From assembly GCA_029204225.1 (NCBI GenBank), contig CM055096.1:33860571-33924570 (forward strand): 64,000 nucleotides of DNA, written 5' to 3'. The position numbers and the translations under genes were made by a program. The notes beneath the pieces are model-generated. The model searched no databases. It was not told where the DNA came from and saw only the letters and a list, made by a program, of their open reading frames with translations. The DNA comes from Diphasiastrum complanatum. Lineage: Eukaryota; Streptophyta; Lycopodiopsida; Lycopodiales; Lycopodiaceae. Each line of letters starts with the position of its first letter. Positions within the stretch are counted from its first letter, which is position 1. Positions 20,561-32,289 of the stretch are shown piece by piece.

Positions 20561-21430
20561 GTTTTACACAAAATTTCACTCACAACCAGTGTTGGATATT
20601 TTCAATACCATGTGGGTCCTAGTAATTATACTTTTTACATTTTTTTGATACCAGTCGGGTATGACTATCATCATGTTTGTAAATTGGTGGCGTCGGCCTA
20701 GGTATTGTAGAGGTGATACCAGTCGAGTATAAACCAGGGCATGAGTATTATTATTATTTTTAAATTAGCTAGTTTATAAAAGGTAATATGCATTTAATGA
20801 AAAGCATGACCTTTTTAGATATAATATGCATATGATTTTAAAGCTCAATACTTTGTTCGTGCCCACCAATGTCTTTGGGACACCATCCATAATATTTATC
20901 ACATATGTAAATTTTGGAAACCAACTTAAAATGGATACTATATTGATACCATGTTAAATTTGAATTTTTTGCCCCTAATCTGTGTATCGATATGTGCATT
21001 CATGGGCTAAAACCAACCCGGGTCGGGTATCGACCGTAGTATCACAAAATCATATATCGGTCGGGTATGTTCTATGATACCATTGCTGATACCACACAGG
21101 CACCTATATACCCACCTAACACTGGTCACAACCTATTGCATAACATGCTTTCATAATAAACTTGAAAAGGCATATGCTCTAGAAGGTTGAAATTTCAACT
21201 TCTCATTCTAGAATGCAACAAGCTTATGTTGAGAAAGGCTAGAATATTCTTACAAGTTTTTAAATTGATGTACCTTCAAGTCACAGTAAAGTTAAAAATA
21301 AAAATGCCCTTCAATATGCAAGGTGTGTATATCCACACGAAATTTCAAGCCTTGGTCCACCCTCATCCCAACCATAGAAATCTTGAATATGCTAGAAATA
21401 TGCCATCTTGACTTACCTTATGCTTAAAAT
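20561..21430. other. No gene recognised; short GATACCAGTCGGGTAT repeats
   Basis: The phrase GATACCAGTCGGGTAT and variants occur at about 20,648 and 20,717, and a GGTCGGGTAT core recurs near 21,020 and 21,060. No coding support. Confidence 0.4.
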
Positions 21431-21439
21431 GTGCCATCA

Positions 21440-21620
21440 TTACATGTCCACAATTAGTTCCTTTTCTTCCATTGGAAGAGAGTGGGGATTACTATGTCTA
21501 TGCCTTTTATTCCATTTGATGAGTGTGGGGCATTACATCATCAATCCTTTATGTCTACGTCTTTTGTTCCATTGGATGAGGGTGGGGCATTACGTCAAAC
21601 CTATATGTCTATGTACATGG
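21440..21620. repeat. Tandem repeat of about 60 bases, roughly three copies
   Basis: Units contain TATGTCTATGCCTTTTATTC / TATGTCTACGTCTTTTGTTC followed by CATT[TG]GATGAG[TG]GTGGGGCATTAC. The overlapping open frames on this span are produced by the repeat. Confidence 0.7.
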
Positions 21621-22059
21621 TGTTATTTCATAAAGACACATTAACATTGTACTTTGCAAATTGTGTTATCATTGAATAATTTCTAAAAGACGCGTTAACA
21701 ATATTGAAACAAACTCGTTATGTATGTAGTAGGGCAATGTTCATATGAACAATAAATTATGGTGTTGAAGGTTACCTTGTCTACAAGTTTACTTCACAAA
21801 TTGTATCAACATTGGAGGTCATGGATCTCTATCATGCTTATACTTATATTTTGATGGAGATTTCACACAAACATGTATGAGAGGCATTGCATGAGTTTTT
21901 ATATGAATGTACTTAGATAAAATAAATACTAGCAACATGGCTAACTATAAGGGATTGATCATTAATCTCACTATGGTTTTTCATAGTCATCATCCTATTT
22001 GTATTTCTATTTTATTTAGTGATCAAACATAAAACTTAATTACCAATTTACAATATTTA

Positions 22060-22700
22060 GCTTGAAAGCTTGTTGTCCTTTAGAACCAAACTGCATGTCC
22101 ATGTGTTGTTTGTCTGCAGAGTAAATAATTTCACATTTACTTTGCCTTCCAAGCAAGCAACATATAAAAATCATCCAAGAAAACATGACATTAAATACAC
22201 CAATCACATATGTAAATCATGTTGTTAATATAGAGCAGAACTCATGCTACTTATTGACACAATTTGGATATCCATAATCAATGATCCTTACTAGCTATGA
22301 CTTTGAATAAACATATGTGGTTGCATCATTCATGCCATTGAAACAAAAATGGGTGGCTAGTTTGCCATGTGCCCCCTCTTGCATTCCTCACCCACCCACC
22401 ATCAACTTTGTCATCTAAAAACGCATAAGTTAACATCCAATTCACACTAACGAAGTTGATTATCTGTTGATTTTTAAAACAAATTGCATGTCTATGTGTA
22501 GCTTACATGCCTACAAAACCACTTCATTTGACCTTCCCAATAAGCAACATATATGTATCATCCAAGGAGAAGTGATCAATCACTACACCAAATAGTTGTA
22601 AACCCTATCATCAGTATAGAGCATGATTCATGCTACTTACTCTTTGAGTTTGTTTGTACCAAAGGCACCTATCCTTACTAACAATGAATAAAGAAGTGTT
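22060..22700. repeat. Diverged direct duplication of about 280 bases
   Basis: The stretches 22,070-22,260 and 22,470-22,650 share the same order of blocks (GCATGTCCATGTGT / GCATGTCTATGTGT; AAGCAACATATA; ATCATCCAAG; TATAGAGCA...TCATGCTACTTA). This looks like an old tandem duplication. No gene seen. Confidence 0.5.
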
Positions 22701-22739
22701 AGCTCTATAATAATGCTTTGATTTATACACATTTATGTG

Positions 22740-23130
22740 CATCTGTTCAGCGATGGACAAGATGCCTTCTATTCCTCTTTTGTGAAATTTTTTTGGATAG
22801 AGTTTGGTAGTCCAGCGATGGACAACCTATCCTCTCTCTCTTTTTTAAGAGTAATCTTTGGTGTAACATAGGTGAGGAGTCTTGTGATGGACATCAAGCC
22901 TTCCATTGCACTTTTTGAAGCATCTCTTATGAAAAAATATGTTAGTAATCCAACGATGGACTCTAAGGATGTTTCTATGAGAAAAATATATGGAAACTCT
23001 TTGCATTATAGTATACCAGTTATGTGAATTCGTAGCTTATAGCCCAGCGATGGACAACTCACAAACTTATTCTACCTTTGCTTAATGGTTTCTAAACTCT
23101 CTCTTCTACTATCCAGGGATGGATAGAAAC
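22740..23130. repeat. Interspersed CCAGCGATGGACA motif, six copies
   Basis: TCAGCGATGGACAAG (22,749), GTCCAGCGATGGACAAC (22,811), CTTGTGATGGACATC (22,877), CCAACGATGGACTC (22,951), CCCAGCGATGGACAAC (23,043), ATCCAGGGATGGATAG (23,114). Spacing is irregular (about 60-90 bases). The best copy has arms GTCCA/TGGAC around GCGA. Confidence 0.65.
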
Positions 23131-23340
23131 AGCTCTGTTGGCTTACTTTATAGAAATAATGTAGTTCTCTGTTCTCACAAAATATTGATACTTCTATAAC
23201 ATTTCATTACGTTTTGCAAATCTTATTCTAGTAAATTGAATGACTATCGGTGCATGTGATTGTATATCAAAATTTGTCATTACGAGGATTTTGACTACGC
23301 TCTGGTTCTTACTCGAATCATATTTGAAACAAAGGTATGC
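22905..23340 (+). repeat. Arm 1 of a long-distance inverted duplication
   Basis: This stretch occurs in reverse complement at about 39,345-39,810 with high similarity, for example the CTTCTACTATCCAGGGATGG region and the ATTCGTAGCTTATAGCCCA region. The copies are about 16 kb apart. Confidence 0.8.
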
Positions 23341-23880
23341 TTTCTACTGATATTCTACAAAACAGAAAAAACATTCCGCTTACATGCCTTTCAACTCTGA
23401 AAACGTGGCTAAATAACCACATTTGTTGTCAACATGGTGTAAAGATAGTACTTTCACGGAAAAACAACTATGGCAACATCTCAAGAAGCCTCGTCTGCAA
23501 ATATTTAGATATGAGTTTTTTGTCACTAATTTAGATACGAATGCTACAACACATATATCAATAAAGGTTTTTTTTTTTTTTTAAACTGACATGATGCTTC
23601 AATATGCTTCTTCCTTTCCAATAAAAAGACTAACGACGGTAGTTATAAACACCCTAATTAACTTTCAGAAAAACCCTGGTCAGTAAACTTCACGGTAAGG
23701 GCTCCAATGAGACGATCTTAGACAACATGGAAATGCGTAAGATACGTTGTCTTTATGAAAGGGTTAGAATGGCACGGATTTGCCCTAATACCTAGTAAAG
23801 ACATTGGAAATCACTTAATAAATAACCCAATCTGTCTATCCAAAACAATGTCCACATACCATAATTGTTATGTGATTCCT
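23341..23880. other. No gene recognised
   Basis: AT-rich sequence with a poly-T run at 23,566-23,582. A 65-codon frame at 23,337-23,534 has no support. Confidence 0.35.
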
Positions 23881-23989
23881 ATTGGAATTTAAATTGACTC
23901 CTACTCATCCCAACAACCCTTCTTCCTTCTCTGATTTTTACTCTCTCAAATGCAACCTGCAGAAAATGAACTGTTTTCTAACAGTCTGC

Positions 23990-24950
23990 ATATTTGAACT
24001 AATTGTCGCCACAGTCCATGCAGTTTCTGACAGGCAAAAAATGCGACACTGCATTTTTCCTCGTAGTTTATGACAGGCGACAATAAAAGGTGACATTGTA
24101 GTTTTACACGAGATACTACACAGGCGACACTACAGATTTACACAGGATTTTACACAGGCGACACTCTGCAGAAATACCCAATATTCCATGTATAGACTAT
24201 CTACGTCTTCACGCTCCAATAACAATTGTCCAATTAGGCAGTTAATCAGCTGTTAAGTAATCTTGTAAATGTAAAGATAGAATAATACAAGATCTTTCAA
24301 CTACTATAAATGTAAATGAGCGATTGAAGACAAGTGAGCGAATAATTAGATCAGATAGATCAAGTCATTTGTAAGTGTCATCATAAGTTATAAGTCAGAG
24401 ATAAACTGACCAGAACGGGTCTTACAATAGCTGACTCCTTAGAGTTAGTGATCATGGAGAGAGAAAGAGATATTCAGAACATTAGCTATCTGTAAGTAGG
24501 ATCACGCACTTATCAGTGCAATTGTCTTGTGATCTGATCGTTGTGTTTACAACTTATTATTATATAGATTTGCTATTGTTCTATGGTCCTTTTGCATTCT
24601 TGTTGAATGATAACTCTCACTCCTTTTACACAAACACTGTTATCAGATAATTGTATGGTTGTCTTCAATGTCTAAATTGATTCTACATTCTCTTCATACC
24701 AGGTTATTAGTGTTAGAGGATTGCATGGCTATCTTAGATGCCTAATCTTCTTAGCAATCTCTCTTCACGGCAGTCTACGACTCCTACGCTTATAATCTGA
24801 TTCAACGTAAAGAACAGCTCATAAAATCCATTCTCTAAGTAATCCAAGATCTTGCTTTCAAGAATTCTTTGTTTCTTCAGTTGACATCAATCCAAACATC
24901 AATCGAAGTGATATCAGAGTTGATAAATTAAAAATCCATCCAATCCCACA
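23990..24950 (+). repeat. 5' LTR (at least its 3' part) of the copia element at 25-28.8 kb
   Basis: The inner end is set by the primer site at 24,955; the LTR probably ends ...CCCACA at 24,950. A TATA-like CTACTATAAATG lies at 24,301-24,312. Upstream, units of the type GACAGGCGACA...ACACGAGATACTACACAGGC recur between 24,025 and 24,170. The outer boundary is not seen, and no 3' LTR is present to align against. Confidence 0.5.
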
Positions 24951-24954
24951 AAAG

Positions 24955-24966
24955 TGGTATCAGAGC
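24955..24966 (+). promoter_or_regulatory. Copia primer-binding site (initiator-Met tRNA)
   Basis: Exact TGGTATCAGAGC, four bases after the LTR end CCCACA and 114 bases before the gag ATG. Confidence 0.85.
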
Positions 24967-25079
24967 ATATGTTTATTGGATTACTAGAGTCTAGGAATTA
25001 TAATAGAACTTAATACGTGTTTCTTGTTCTATAGAGCTGATTCATTTAGTTTGTGTTTTATCTCTGCTACTTGATTACA

Positions 25080-25940
25080 ATGGAAGGTTCAACCTCAAAG
25101 ATCCACCTCATCAACAAATTCAACGGAGATGACTTCCACATGTGGAAGTTCAAAATGAGGATGATTTTGATCGAAAAAGAGTTATGGGGATACGTCAACG
25201 GTTCCATAGCCAGACCGGCAGAACCCGAACAGCTTCCAACATGGGAAGCAAAGGATGGCAAGGCTCTTGCCATTGTATCCTTGTACCTAAAAGACACTCA
25301 AATCACTCATGTATCCAACTGCACCACCTCCAAAGAAGCGTGGGATACACTTACAAGCATCTACGAGACCTCAGATGTTTCCACTCGTCTCTTCTTGAGG
25401 AAGAAGGTACTGACACTCAGAATGAGTGAAGGCAACTCAGTAAGAGACCATCTGAATGAGTTCAAACAGTTGCTTAACCAACTAGCTGCGATAGGTTCGC
25501 CTATCTCAAAAGAAGACTCTACCATATCTCTTCTTGCTAGTCTTCCATCCTCCTATGACAATTTAGTGTTGCTTCTTAGCAATACTCCTGCGCTGTCTCT
25601 CCAAAAATTGACAGCAAGTCGATTGTAGGAAGAAGTTAGAATAAAAAGCTTGTCTACAACAATGAGTACCAAATCCATGGCACTCTACTCAAACAAGCAG
25701 CAGTCCAAGAAGAAGAAAGGCTTCAAGGATAAAATGACAAAGGCAGAACAACCAGCAGCATCGCAACCACAACAATAGCAACACAGTCAATCATCGTCCA
25801 ATTTTGCAGATACTGCAAAAGAACCAACCATGACATCAAAGACTGTCATATCCTCAAGCATAATGAAGCAAGGAAGAAGATGCAGTAGCAGCAAGAAGGC
25901 AACTTTGACACAATCAAAGGTTCCCAAGATTATGACAAAG
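25080..25940 (+). pseudogene. Ty1-copia gag (element at 25-28.8 kb)
   Basis: The chosen start is the ATG at 25,080 (MEGSTSKIHLINKFNGDDFH), because the methionine upstream at 25,053 lies before the conserved N-terminus. The frame holds the UBN2-type gag: DFHMWKFKMRMILIEKELWG, then SNCTTSKEAWDTLTSIYETS, then LTLRMSEGNSVRDHLNEFKQ. A stop at 25,626-25,628 interrupts it, after which the same frame continues to a CCHC-type zinc knuckle at about 25,800-25,855 (FCRYCKRTNHDIKDCHIL). Gag forms the virus-like particle in which copia RNA is reverse transcribed. One nonsense codon makes it defective, but the copy is well preserved. Confidence 0.85.
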
Positions 25941-25945
25941 CGCTG

Positions 25946-26181
25946 ATGGTACAAGATCAGCATAGTAGAGATGCCCGTCACTGGTATCTCGATTCAGGTG
26001 CTTCTCAACACATGATGCCATGCAAAGACCTCTTCACTACACTCACAGATAGAGAATCAAAGTATATCGACTACAATTCTTTGATGGCATCACTAGGCAG
26101 CCTAATGGTGTACTTTATGTACCCAAGTTAACTAAGAACCTATTGTCTATTAGCAAGATCACAGATTAGGGCTATAGAGCC
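25946..26181 (+). pseudogene. Ty1-copia protease, shortened
   Basis: Contains RHWYLDSGASQHMMPCKDLF with the DSGA catalytic motif. The segment after the flap is shortened and frameshifted around 26,080-26,110; then GVLYVPKLTKNLLSISKIT is readable in another frame. Confidence 0.75.
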
Positions 26182-27201
26182 ATGTTCACTGCCAGCCGAT
26201 GTACTATTTTAGATGAGAATTCAAATGAAATCCTCTCTGCTTCTAGAGAAAAAAAATTGTATATATTGAGTCACGATTTTTCATTTTCTGTTAGCTGTTC
26301 AGATGCTAATTTATGGCATCAAAGATTAGGTCATCTAAACATGCGTTCAATCTTGTATATGCATCATAAAAAAATGGTCAAGGACATGACCATAGACGTT
26401 GTTACTACAGCTAATCAGTCTGTCTGTGAAAGTTGCTTACTAGGGAAACAGCCTAGAACTAGATTTCCAAGAGGACAAGCCAAAAGAGCGAAGTCCATTT
26501 TGTCATTGATTCACAGTGACTTATGTGGTCCTATGAGCGTACCCTCATTGGGTCAAGCTCTGTATTTTATTACATTCATTGATGACTACTCCCGATTTAC
26601 CAGAATCATGTTCATAAAGAATAAGTCAGAAGCATTTAATTGCTTCAAAGATTTCAAGCAATACGTTGAGAGTCAAACTGGTCAGAGACTCAAGGCCCTA
26701 TGGTCTGATTTAGGGGGAGAGTACTTATCAAATGAAATGAAGGACTACCTATGTTCATGTGGCATGCACCATTAGTTTACTACGAGCTATACTCCACAAC
26801 AACACGGAGTAGCTGAATGGAAGAACCGCACACTGTTGGAAGCTGCACGATCCATGATAGTTAACGCGCATTTGCCTCAAACCTTTTGGGCAGAAGCGAT
26901 CTCTACGGCGTGCTATCTGCAGAATTACTCTAGCACTAAAGCAGTTGATTCCAAGACACCGTTTGAAGCCTACTACAGCTACAAACCAAGTATGAAACAC
27001 CTTCGTGTTTTCGGATGTCTCTACTATGCACAAGTGTCGTCTGATCTGAGAAAGAAGCTGGATCCAGTAAGTTGCAAAAACATCTCCATCGACTATTCAA
27101 CATCACACAAAGCATATCGTGTATATGATGTTGATATAGGTCAGATCTCAGTCAGTCGTGATGTTGTCTTTCTTGAAGACAAATACCACGATTTCAAGTA
27201 G
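26182..27201 (+). pseudogene. Ty1-copia integrase (element at 25-28.8 kb)
   Basis: The pre-integrase zinc region (NLWHQRLGHLNMRSI ... CESCLLGKQPRTRF) leads to the DDE core. All three acidic positions are visible: IHSDLCGPMSVPS, ALWSDLGGEYLS and GVAEWKNRTLLE. A TAG at 26,773-26,775 lies between the second Asp and the Glu (MHH*FTTSYTPQQH). The FWAEAISTACYLQNY motif and the C-terminal SYDVVFLED-type region (ISVSRDVVFLED) complete the domain at 27,201. Apart from the stop this is one of the best-preserved integrases in the window. Confidence 0.85.
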
Positions 27202-28410
27202 AAGCAGCCAATGCAAGAGCATGCCATAGTAGCTCCATCCTCCATCGATAGGCAACGACCTACGATTGTTCAAACAACGGAGTTCATCCCAACGGCTCCA
27301 CTTACCGTCGATGGGCCTAGACCCACGATTATTCAACCACAAGATGCTACGATCCCAGTCATTCACCAAGGAGAATCCCCTGCTCAAGCACCTGCAGTGA
27401 CAAGGTCTGCAAGACAACGATAGCAGCCTGATCGCTTCATCCCTCAGGCTTTCATCAGTCATGAAGTACCTGCCACCGTAGCAGAAGCTCTGTGCCCGAT
27501 GCAGACAAATAGAAGGCTATCATGAATGCTGAGTATCAGTCTCTAATGAAGAGCAAGACCTGGAGTCTTGTCAATCCTCCTACATGTGTAAAACCAATTG
27601 ACTCCAAGTGGATCTTCAAGCTAAAGCTTAAACCAGATGGATCTATATCCAAATGAAAAGCTAGACTGGTGGTCAAAGGATTTGAACAAGTATATGGGAT
27701 AGACTACACTGAGACCTTTAGTCCAGTGGTAAAGCATCAGTCTATTTGTACCTTATTGGCTATAGTTGCTGCAGAAGATATGGACATTCACCAGATGGAC
27801 GTCTAGATGGCATTCCTGCATGGATATATACAAGAAGATGTGTTCATCTATCAACCAGAAAGTTACGTCCTTCAAGGCAAAGAGCATCTAGTATGTAAAT
27901 TGCATAAGGCATTATACAGTCTGAAGCAAGCTCCGAGGGTCTGGTACGATAGAATAAATCGTTTCTTGTTGCAGCACGACTTTACCTCCTGTTCCGCAGA
28001 TTCTAATGTATATCTCAAGCGTAAAGGGACAACCTATGTCATAATAGCAATATATGTTGATGATTCTCTAATCATCAGCAATTCAGATCAGATACTACAA
28101 GAAACTAAATCCTTACTCTCATCAGAGTTTGAGATGACTGATTTAGGCCCAGTCCATTACCTTCTCAGTATGGAGATCAGCAAAGATCGCGCGAGCAGAA
28201 GGATCACAATAAGCCAAAAATCTTATCTAACCAATGTACTTCGCAGATTCGGCATGGAGGATTGCAAACCCATAGATTCTCCTATGGATCTAGGATGCAA
28301 GCTATCCAAAGACATGTGTCCCATAACAAAGGTAGATCAGCAAGAAATGTACAAGTACCTCCATCAATCAGTCATAGGTTCTATCATGTACTCTATGATC
28401 TACACATGAC
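27202..28410 (+). pseudogene. Ty1-copia reverse transcriptase
   Basis: A proline-rich linker (27,202-27,460) leads to RT: EYQSLMKSKTWSLVNPPTC, then PIDSKWIFKLKLKPDGSI at about 27,600 with a stop after it, then [20 protein letters not shown], DVxMAFLHGYIQEDVFIYQP, CKLHKALYSLKQAPRVWYDR and the catalytic IAIYVDDSLIISN at about 28,050. Stops at 27,653, 27,805 and 28,408 interrupt an otherwise readable frame. Family knowledge: RT copies element RNA into cDNA; the YVDD box holds two of its catalytic Asp residues. Confidence 0.85.
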
Positions 28411-28819
28411 CTGATCTTGCATATGTTGTAAGAACATTGTCGCAATTCATGTCCAATCTAGGCCTACAACACTGGAAAGCCCTGCTAAGAGTTCTGAAGT
28501 ACATTCAAGCCTCAAAGCACTATGCCTTGAGTTACAACGGCAACACAGAAGCTGCACTCACACTGACTACCTATTCAGATTTCGATTGGGCAGAGGAGAC
28601 GTGGATACCAGAAAATCCACATCAGGTTATATTTGTTTCCTTGCAAGAGGACCCATCTCATGGAACAGCAGAAAGCAGAAATGCATTTCGTTGTCCTCCA
28701 TAGAATCTGAATACGTTGCAGCTACATCAATAGTGAAGGAAATCATTTGGCTGAGGCTGCTGCTGCAGGATCTGCAATTCTCACAGATCGGTCCGACAAT
28801 ATTAGTTGTATGTTTGTAA
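28411..28819 (+). pseudogene. Ty1-copia RNase H, truncated at the 3' end
   Basis: RNase H is read in two frames: ALLRVLKYIQASKHYALSYN, then YSDFDWAE, then after a frameshift DTRKSTSGYICFLARGPISW, SLSSIESEYVAATSIVKEII and WLRLLLQDL. The usual conclusion (DNQSAI ... HVREK) is missing, and sequence after about 28,810 is unrelated. No 3' LTR is seen downstream, so the element is truncated here. Confidence 0.8.
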
Positions 28820-30190
28820 TATTCAATAGATGAATTATAAGATGAGATTTTCTATTTGAGAACATGAATAGTCTCGAAAAATTAAATTTGTGTTTTTCCA
28901 TGTTAGCATGTGTATGAGAAGGATAAGGCCATTGGTTGGAGTTGAATGCTTGATGGTGTGAGTGTCTTTACATCAGTTAGTTGAATGTTGATTGACATTT
29001 GAGGTTATTGTTAACATAGCCAGCCAAGGAGCCAAGAACAGCTGAGTTTCAATATTAGTGATTGTGGCATGCCTACAAACTATACCTGTGACCTATGAAA
29101 AAGCATTCCGTCATTGACAGATTGTTGATTTTCCAGCCCACACCCTACCTACTATCAACTGGAGCTTGTCAGAGGTTGCTACCTGCCAGCCAGCCAGCCC
29201 TAGCTAGAGCATTCTTGACCCTTCTTGGCTAGCGTTTGCCTACTATATTCTATTGTGGCCTTGCTACCTTGTCAAACCCTCAATGGGTTGTTGTGGGATT
29301 ACCCTACCTATGGCCACATGCCTGTGTACCTGTAGCTATCCCTATCCACGCTGGATCTGGAGGTTTCTTTTGCTTCTAGCTTTAATTCCATTATTATTGC
29401 TATTAGCTTGGATTTGGCACATGACAAATATGATGTAATAGCACTCATATAGGCAACATTTTGTTAGAGTAGAGTCCATCCTTGACACTTTGGTCATAAT
29501 TCCATGTAATCATGGTCAAAACAAGTACTCATGCATCAACAGAGGTGTTTCATTCCCAAAAACATGAATATTCAGATTCTAATTGTGAATTTCTACCATA
29601 GACTTTGCAAGCCCTCGTCACCCCTATAAAACACTTTCAATCGTGATAAGGCACGTGAAAATTCGATGAGAATCTCAAAAAAATATGTGAAAATCTATTT
29701 TTTCTTTGTCTTTTTTGGATTTTTTAAGATAAACTTTTGTATAAATGTTTGCATGTTGCATGGTAATGTAACTGGCAAATGGGGAAGGTCGCTAACCTTT
29801 ACAGAGCCCAATGGAATTGACAACATGTGATTTGGTTCGTGTTTAGTTTATTTTCAATTTGAAATGATTTCTACCCCTATATTTTCTATGCTAACCTACA
29901 ATGTAGATGATTCTCACTTTATATTAGTTCGATTGAATGTCTTTGATAATAAAATGATTGTCCTTTAGGTGTTTAGCTTGAGTCCTATAACAAATGTCAT
30001 TTCATGCATTAAATTTTTTTTCTTAGGAGCGAGTTTTTAGCTTACTTTGACCAAATTTCAGTAAACTTTGACCTTTAGAACTTTCGAGTTTTGTTTTTAA
30101 CTTTCTGAAGGTCATATAATTGCAAGTTTGAGTTGATAATGATTGAAATGGCCTTTCATTGTTGTGACATACATGTTACATGTAAAATTC
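28820..30190. other. No gene recognised
   Basis: AT-rich sequence with a short CCAGCCAGCCAGCC run at 29,188. The plus-strand frame 29,253-29,438 is hydrophobic and has no support. Confidence 0.4.
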
Positions 30191-30195
30191 TTATT

Positions 30196-30272
30196 GGTTT
30201 CCAAGGGGAGGCTCGAACTTGGGACAAAAGATTTTTTGGATGCCAAGCTAACCAATCTAAGCCAACCCCATT
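30196..30272 (-). mobile_element. tRNA-derived SINE head (RNA polymerase III promoter boxes)
   Basis: On the minus strand an A box (TGGCTTAGATTGGTTAGCTTGG at 30,264-30,243, quoted in part: TGGCTTAGATTGGTTAG) is followed about 23 bases later by a B box (AAGTTCGAGCCTC at 30,220-30,208). It cannot fold as a full tRNA. The 3' end of the SINE is not defined. Confidence 0.55.
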
Positions 30273-30349
30273 GTAGTTTCAGCCTTTGCAACTAATAATC
30301 TCTTATATCAATTGAAATTTTATTTTGGTGAGAGGAAGGATAAAAAAAT

Positions 30350-31000
30350 ATAGTCATTTTTGACAAATTAAATAAATGGTTGAGTTATTTCAATCTCCAT
30401 AGTATTCTTGAAGGTAAAAGAATCTCAACTGTGGTATTGTATTTGAAAGGAAAAGCATTTGCTTGGAATTGGCTACAAAATTTACTAAATGGCCTGAATT
30501 GTAGGAGGAATTCCGAAAAGCATTTGTGGTAGTGGACGATTTCAACAATTATAAACACTTGCTTACTTGCCACATGGGAAACCTAAGTTTGGAAAATTAT
30601 TAACCAAAGTTTCAAGAATGGAGTATATCCTACGTGTACCTGCTAATTACCAAAATGAGTGTTATTGAAACATATTGCCAACTCTTGAGGATGCAATTTA
30701 GATTGCAAAGATATATGATTCTACCATGGTAGTCTCAAGAAAACCAACAAAATATCCCACATGATAGGAGGTAAAAAAGTGTGACAAGGGCAATGGCAAA
30801 GACTTTGATGATTTGGATGAAGCTACATAAGAAATCAAAATCGACATCTAGTACAAAGGAATGTAAAGAGAATTTAGGTTTTATGTGCAAGAAGCCAAGC
30901 CTTATGATGAAGCAATGTCCAGATTGGAGAAAAAAGTCTAATTATAACATCAAGTCGATAGAATTATCCACGGGAGGTAAATTCTCTTTTGTTATATTTG
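30350..31000 (+). pseudogene. Ty3-gypsy gag, decayed
   Basis: Read in several frames: GIVFERKSICLELA..., then a segment resembling the gypsy gag core (EEFRKAFVVVDDFNNYKHLL; LSLENYxPKFQEW). A basic Lys-rich region follows at 30,800-30,950 with MKQCPDWRKKS, which may be a remnant of a zinc knuckle. It lies just ahead of a decayed RT on the same strand. Confidence 0.5.
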
Positions 31001-31069
31001 ATTTTGTTGAAAATTGCAGTTGTGACCATTCTTTCATTTGGTCTTATTGATTTGTTTCATTTGAAAGGG

Positions 31070-31930
31070 AAAATCTTAGGTAACGAAGCAAACTCGTTAT
31101 TAGATTTAGACTCAACTCACAATTTTCTAGTTTTGGTTTGGTGCATAAGTTTGAAGTTCTCAAGGTAGCCAATGGCCATGGCTACATGGTTCATTTGGCT
31201 ATACGGACGGACACTGGAATCTGGGATGTGAAGCTACGAAATTTGGAACTAGACTTGGAGGGGCATAAAAAAATGTTAATTTCATGTTATGAATTTAGAT
31301 AGGACCAATGTTATTTTGGGTTACAAATAGTTTTATAAGAGGTTTGATTCTTTAGTTATTGGTTATAAAGGCATGGATTAAAGTATTTCTTCAACATAAT
31401 TAATGAAAAAAAATCTGGAGTTTGATTATGAACATCTGATATGCATTGTTAGTCTATTATGGATCATGGTCAAGTTCTATTATTAGAACTTAATGAATCT
31501 GAGATTCTAAGTCATGAGCAACATGTAGTGCAAACTTTAACTGAAAAATTCACAAATGCTACCCATCCTAACTACCTTTAGTCTACCACCTAAAAAGGGT
31601 GTTTCATTATCGTATAGAGTTAGTGCTTAGAAGTCGCCTTGTCTTTCACCAACCGTATAGGATGAGCAAAAAGGAGGAAGACTAAGTTGGACGACAAATG
31701 GAAAAGTACATTAGAATGGGTTTTATTTGACCTAGTAAATCACCATGGGGAGCACCTATTCTCTTTAAAGATAATAAAGAGGGTGAGTTAATGTGTTGAT
31801 TAGGGATTGGATAAGGTCATAGGCAAATATAAATCTCATTACCCAAAATGGATGACTTTGTAGATCAACCCATAAAGTCAACTCGAGAATCTTATGTTAA
31901 AGTCACATATAAAAAAATTTCTTAACATTT
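31070..31930 (+). pseudogene. Ty3-gypsy protease and reverse transcriptase N-terminal part, decayed
   Basis: A protease remnant (NSLLDLDSTHNFL, position of the catalytic DSGATHNF motif) is readable near 31,095-31,135. RT follows at about 31,655-31,870: YRMSKKEED, then EKYIRMGFIxPSKSPWGAPI, LFKDNKEGELMC and SLPKMDDFVDQ, matching the conserved gypsy RT order up to the region before the first Asp box. Stops are frequent, and RT palm, RNase H and integrase are missing. Dead fragment. Confidence 0.6.
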
Positions 31931-32257
31931 ATGGATTGGTTAATGTTCATTGTTGAGACTTGAGAGCCCATTGGCAAAGCATAATGTCTTTTATGAGCTT
32001 TCGTGTAAACAAATTTAAAAACCCATAAAGTCGACTCGGAGATGGACTTTATACTATGTAAAAGTGAGACATAGCAGAAGTACTCAACTCAATCCATTTG
32101 TTAAAAAACGGGTGAAATTTTTCTATGCATCATAATATAGCCTTGAGGTCTAAAATTCGTGCCGATGGCAACTAAGTGAATCAGCAATTTGGCAACCTAT
32201 TAACTTATAAAAAGTATATTCATTCATTTGAGAAAGATATCTTGTAGTTCAAATTTT
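31931..32257. other. No gene recognised (upstream region of the host gene)
   Basis: AT-rich spacer between the gypsy remnant and the TATA box of the host gene. Two phrases with AACCCATAAAGTC..ACTCG recur at about 31,868 and 32,018. Confidence 0.35.
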
Positions 32258-32265
32258 TATAAATA
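32258..32265 (+). promoter_or_regulatory. Probable TATA box of the host gene
   Basis: TATAAATA, followed about 30 bases later by a pyrimidine-rich leader (CTTACCTATACTTCCCTCC). Confidence 0.55.
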
Positions 32266-32289
32266 GGTTTAGTTTTCTTACCTATACTT

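Noticed and set aside
22740-23130. CRISPR-like spaced repeats
   Set aside because: Spacing is irregular, repeats are diverged and short, and the sequence is plant nuclear DNA.
25067-25429. Frames overlapping the copia gag on both strands
   Set aside because: Shadows of the gag frame, which has clear family motifs.
30196-30272. Functional tRNA gene
   Set aside because: Only the promoter boxes are present; acceptor and anticodon stems do not pair.
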